Source: CAZDXJ01 sp050303615
GTDB lineage: Bacteria; Pseudomonadota; Gammaproteobacteria; Methylococcales; Methylomonadaceae
Direction: 5' to 3'
Assembly (NCBI GenBank): GCA_050303615.1
Contig: JBNLCC010000015.1
Span: 62,001-126,000, forward strand
DNA: 64,000 bases
The notes beneath the pieces are model-generated. The model was not told where the DNA came from, did not search any database, and was given only the letters and a program-made list of their open reading frames with translations. Both the position numbers and the translations under genes were made by a program. Below, in pieces: positions 32,001 to 38,000 of the stretch (its first letter is position 1; every line of letters starts with the position of its first letter).

Positions 32001-35000
32001 CCGGAAACCCCGATATAAAGCTGCTGTTCGTCCTGTCCGCCCAGCACGACCTGTACCAGCGTTTGCCGGCAATTGTCGGCAATAACTTGTTTAAGCCGTT
32101 CAAACACAACTTGGCATAACGCCTGATAACGCTCCGCCACGTTCGAACCGGAGGGCTCTAATTCGATACACAGACTGTTTTCAAAGCGCGCTTCCAGCTC
32201 GGTGCACACCGAGTGTTCAAAACCGCACAGCATGATGATATGTTGATCGTATGCCGGTGCGGTATTTGCCGGATCGGCTGCTTTCGGCCGCCAAACCGGC
32301 TGTAAAATTCGTACGCTGTTTCTGTTAAAATCAGCCTCAACAGTGGGTAACGCTGCCGTTTGCATACTGCCTTTTTCGTCGATTAACGGCTCTATCCAGT
32401 AACTCTGCTGCGCAAAAGGATAAGTCGGCAGGCTGAGTCTATGGCGTACTGCGTTCTGATGTAACAGCGACCAATCAAAATCAAGTCCGTAAGCCCAGGC
32501 TCTGGCGACTTTATCCGGCCGCTGACGCGACAGCCATAGGGATACCAGGTCATCACCGTCTTCGTCATCAAATAATGCCTGCGAGCTATCGATGCTCGAT
32601 TTGACCTGTCCGCGAAAACAAAGGTCGATAACCGAATCACCGTTCACAAACTGCTCGAGTCTGTCACGTAGTTCTACCAGATCTTTTACCCCGAACGCCA
32701 CCCGCCAGGCCATCGCTTCACGGCCTGTTTGCAAGGTAAAAGCCAGGTCTTCCAGCGTCACCGTTGCATCGCTTTCACCAGCAACAAACGCCAGCAATTT
32801 TTCGGCATACACCTGTAATTGTGGTTCAGATTTGGCCGACAGCACGATAAGCTGCTCAGCAGTGTCTGCTGTTTGCACTGCCTTGGGCTGGTCGCTAGCT
32901 TTATACGACGGATATTCTTCCAATATCGCATGACTGTTGGTGCCGCCTATACCGAACGAACTCACCGCCGCACGATGTGGCTCTGCTCTGCTTGGCCACT
33001 CGGTCAGCTTATCGACGACATGAAACGCCGAGGAGGCAAAGTCGATTTCCGGATTAGGCGTTTTATAGTTGATGGACGGCACTATTTCGCCGTGTTTCAG
33101 ACTGAGCGCGACTTTGATCAAACCCGCTAATCCTGCCACGGTGTCCAGATGCCCGATATTGGGTTTAACCGAACCGATACCGCAATATTGCCTGGCCGTC
33201 GTATAACGTTGATAGACTTCATTCAACGCCATGACTTCAATCGGATCGCCCAGTTTGGTGCCGGTACCGTGCGCTTCGACATAGCCGATGGAAGCCGGGT
33301 CTATACCGGTATGGGTCAATACCTTTTGAATGACCTCAGCCTGTCCTTTAACGCTGGGCGCATAAAAACCCGCCTTGTCGGCGCCGTCGTTATTGACCGC
33401 AACACCGCGCACCAACGCATAAATATGATCGCCGTCTTCGATTGCATCTATGGCTTTTTTGACCATGATCACGGCCACGCCTTCGCCGCCGACCAGACCG
33501 TCCGCCGTGGCATCGAAGGCTTTGCAATGGCCGTCGCTGGAAAAATTCATATCCGGTTGATAGACATGCCCCGCGCCCGGTATCGGGAATAATGTCGCGC
33601 CGCCTATCAAAGCGTATCTGGCCTCGTTCAATTGCAAACTCTGATTGGCCAGATAGAGTCCGACTAATGACGATGAGCAATTGGAGTGCACGGCGAAGCT
33701 CGGCCCCTTCAGGCCAAGCTGGTAGGAAATCATTGTTGGAATGGTGCCGCCCTGCCCGGCAATCCAGGCGGCATATTCGTCTACCGCCTCGACGGTGCCG
33801 GAATTGTGCAGCAGCGTTTTATAAAAACTGTTGCTGGCGGACATAAATACCGCGGTTTCAGGAATATCGCCGGGGGCATAACCGGCATCCTCGATAGCCT
33901 GCCAGGAATGCTGCAGCAGCATGCGAAACTGCGGGTCCATAAACGCCGCATTTTTCGGCGAGATATTAAAAAACTCGGGGTCGAACAGCTCCTTGCCTTC
34001 CATGCTGTACTGCAGCGGCACAAAGTTTGGATTGGCCATTACCTCTTCCGTCACCCCGGCCTTAAGCAGTTCCTCCCTGGACAGCAGGGTTGAACATTCT
34101 TTCCCTGCGCGTAAATTCCGCCAGAATTCGCTATGATTTTTCGCACCGGGCAAATGGCAGGATATGCCGACGATAGCCAGACTATGCTGATAGTAGTCGG
34201 GATAGGTTTTTTTCGATTCTGCCGCTGCTGTTCTATAGTCCGCTGCTGGTAGCGGCAACGGAGAAGGTACCTGTTGATCAGTTCGTAGCGCACCCGCTCT
34301 GCCGATAAACAACGCGATCTCGCGTATATTCGGATATTTAAACAAATCCGGTGCATTGAATTTAACCGGGAAGGCTTCACTGATGCGCTGCGCCAGCATC
34401 ACCGACAATACCGAATTGCCGCCTAGCGCAAAAAAGCCGTCGTTAACACCTATGCTTTGAATGCCCAGTAGCGACTGCCAAATGGATAATAACGTCCGCT
34501 CTATTTCCGACTGCGGCGGCGCATAGCGTTGCTCGCGTTCGAGCACGATCTCCCTTGCCGCCAGAGTCATGCGATCGACTTTGCCGTTGGCCGTTAACGG
34601 AATTTCCGGCACGGCAATAAATAGCGCCGGAATCATATAATCCGGCAACTGATCTGCCAGATATTGCTGCAGCTGAGCCTGCGTCACCGACATCTCGGCA
34701 GTCGACTGTTTGACATAATAGCCGACTAGTTGTTTAACGCCGTGTTGCTCACGGGCGACGACCACTACCTGCGCAATAGCCGGATGCCGGTTAAGCCAGC
34801 TTTCGATCTCCCCCAGTTCGATACGGTAACCGCGTATTTTGACCTGATGATCCAGCCGCCCCAGATGTTCCAACTCGCCGTCTTCACGCCGGCGCGCCAA
34901 ATCGCCGGTGCGATACAAACGGCTGCCGGGCTTAAACGGATTATCGATAAACTTTTCCGCCGTCAGTTTCGGATTGTTCAAATAGCCTTCGGCCAGCCCG

Positions 35001-38000
35001 TCACCGCCGATACACAATTCCCCCGGCAGACCGATAGGCGTCAGCCGGTTATGCGGATCAACAATATAAATTTGCGTATTGGCAATCGGCCGGCCGATAG
35101 ATACCGGTGCGTCGCCGCTGATCCGGGCAACGCTGGACCAGATAGTGGTTTCGGTAGGCCCGTACATATTCCATGCGTCACTGCCTGTTTCGATGAACTG
35201 CTGCCTTAACGCTTCGGGTAACGGCTCGCCGCCGCATAAGACTTTAATGCCCTGTTCATTGCGCCAGCCGTTGTGAAACAACATGGTCCAGGTCGACGGC
35301 GTTGCCTGCATGACAGTAATCCGCTGCTGTTTGATCGACTGCTGCAACGCGGCGACATCGTTGGTTTTTGCCGTCGGACTGATGCAGCAACAGGCGCCTT
35401 GCAGCAACGGCAATAACAGCTCCAGCGCGGCAATATCGAAGCAGACGGTGGTCACCGCCAACAGCCTGTCACCGGCCTGCAGCCCCGGCGTTTTAGCCAT
35501 AGACTTCAAGAAATTGGTTAATGACCGATGACGGATCATCACGCCCTTGGGCACACCGGTACTGCCCGAGGTATAAATTACATACGCCAGATGCCCTGCA
35601 TTATTCTGTTTGCGTAGAACGGCCTGTTGCCCTTGCGCTTCGACAAGCGACCATTGGCTGTCCAGTGCAAGCATAGGCGTACTGTCGCATCCGGCATCTC
35701 CGGCAATCGTGCTTAATTTTTGGATAAACGCCGATTGCGTCAGCAGCAATACCGCCTGACTGTCTTGCAGCATATAACCCAGGCGGTCATTCGGATAGTC
35801 CGGGTCCATCGGTAACCAGGCCGCACCGGACTTGGCGACGCCAAGCAGCGCAATGAGCATTTCCAGCGATCGGTCGACACAGACCGCAACGATCTGATTG
35901 GCTTGTACGCCGGCTTGCTGCAGATAGTTAGCCAGCTGGGTAGCTTTCTTGTCCAGCTCTGCATAACTCAATTGTTGCTGCTCGAACACGGCCGCGACGG
36001 CTTCCGGTGTTTGTCGTACCTGCTGTTCGAACAAGCGGTAAAAAGGCTGCTCGGCGGGATAGTCGACCAACGTATCTTTCCAGTCAGCTAATAACCGGGA
36101 GCGTTCGTATTTGGACAACAGCTCAAGTTCGCCCGGCAATTGCTGTGGATTTGCAATCGACTGGCCGGCCAAGTTGAGCCAATGCTCCGCCAGTCCGGCT
36201 ATAGTCGAAGCTTTGTAAAGGCTGGGGTTATATTTGAAATTCAGCACAAAGTCCTGCTGACCTTCCCTGACTTCCAGCACCAGCTCATATTCACCCTGCT
36301 GGACAACTTGCTCGATCAATGTCCCCGACAGGTCATTTTGAAACTGGCGGTTAAAGGCCAGCAGATCTCCGGCGGAAAAAACGTTTTGATATTCGAATGC
36401 CACCTGAAAAACCGGTGCAAAGTCCTCATTGGGTGCGACACCTAGTTCGCCGACCAGAACCGGAAACGGGTATGCGGCATGATCCAGCGCATCGGCCATC
36501 GTCAACTGAAGTTCTCGCATCAGCTCGGACAGCGGTTTTTGCGCCAGATTCCGGCTGCGTATCGGCAGCATATTAATAAAGTAACCGACCGTGTTTTCAA
36601 ACCGGTCTTGCGTGCGGCCCTTATCCGGCATGCCGATAATAATCTCATCCTGCCCGGTATAACGATGCAGCAGCTGATTAAACAATGCCAAAAACAGCGT
36701 CGACAGATTCATCCGGTGTTGGCGGGCATAGTCCCTGATTTGCCGGCTGAGCTCGGAACTCAGCCGGACCGAATGGGTTTGCCCCTGAAAGCGGTTGCAC
36801 GTTGCCCGCGGATAATCGGTAAACAGATTCAGCACCGGCAGGTTGCCCGACAGCTGCTGCAACCAATAGGCGCGATGCTTTTTCCCTTCCTGCCCGGACA
36901 GCATGGCCTGTTCCCAGGCTACAAACTCGGCGTAGCGGTCAACATCTTTTTCAGGAACCGGCGTTTTACCCTGTGCATAATCACGATAGGCATTGAATAA
37001 AGTGCCGGCCAGCGGCAGAAACGAGCCGCCGTCAAACACGATATGATGCAGCGTCAACAGCAGAGTGTGATCCTGCTGTCCGTTACTGAACAAATCAACG
37101 CGCAATAACGGGTCATGTTGCAGGTCGAACGTCAGTTCGGCTTTTGTTCGCACCCGGTCAATCACTTGTTCCGTGCTTAACAAAGAAACATCGTGCTGTG
37201 CGAATACCGGCTCCGGTTCGGGGCGGGTTCGACGGAGCAATTCGCCATGTTGTTCGATAAAGCGGCTGGTTAAAATCGGGTACTGAGTCAATAGAAAACG
37301 ACACGCCTTTATTAATGCGTCAATATCGACCGGTTGGGCGATATGAAAACACAGCGGAATATTGTAGGCGCTCATCGCCGGCACCAGCTTTTGCAAAGTC
37401 CATAAACCTTTCTGGCCTTCGGACAGCGCTGATTGCCGGAGCAGTCGATCTTCGACCGGTTCGGATGCTTCGGAGTTGTCGACAGAAGCAGATACTGTTC
37501 GCTTGCTTAACTGCTGCCCCAGATAGTCTGACAAGCTCTGTATAGTCGGATGAGTCAGCATATCCCGGCCCTGAACATCGAAATTAAACCTGCTCGCCAA
37601 ACCGCGCAGCAGTTTCATGCCGATAATCGAGTCGATACCGAAATCGTATAGATGCTGCTGCGGATCGATCTTTTCCGGCGGCAGTTGCAACACTTCCGCC
37701 AGTTGCGTAATCAAATAGCTGCGAATTTCACCGTCCCCGGCAGGTTTTTCCGCAACCGGTTCAATAGCCTGTCCGGTTTTTGCAGGGCTGATCCAGTACG
37801 ATTTTTTATCAAACACATATCCTGGCAAATGTATACGTCGAACCGCTTTGCCGCGATAGCGTGCCTGCCAGGAGACCGATCCGCCGTTAACCCAGTAGTC
37901 AGCCAGCTGCCGTAGATCATGGGTATCGGTTTCATCATGTCGGTCTCTAGTCGAAACTTCGGCCGTACCTTGATAAACAGGCACTACCGGCTGAGTCCTA

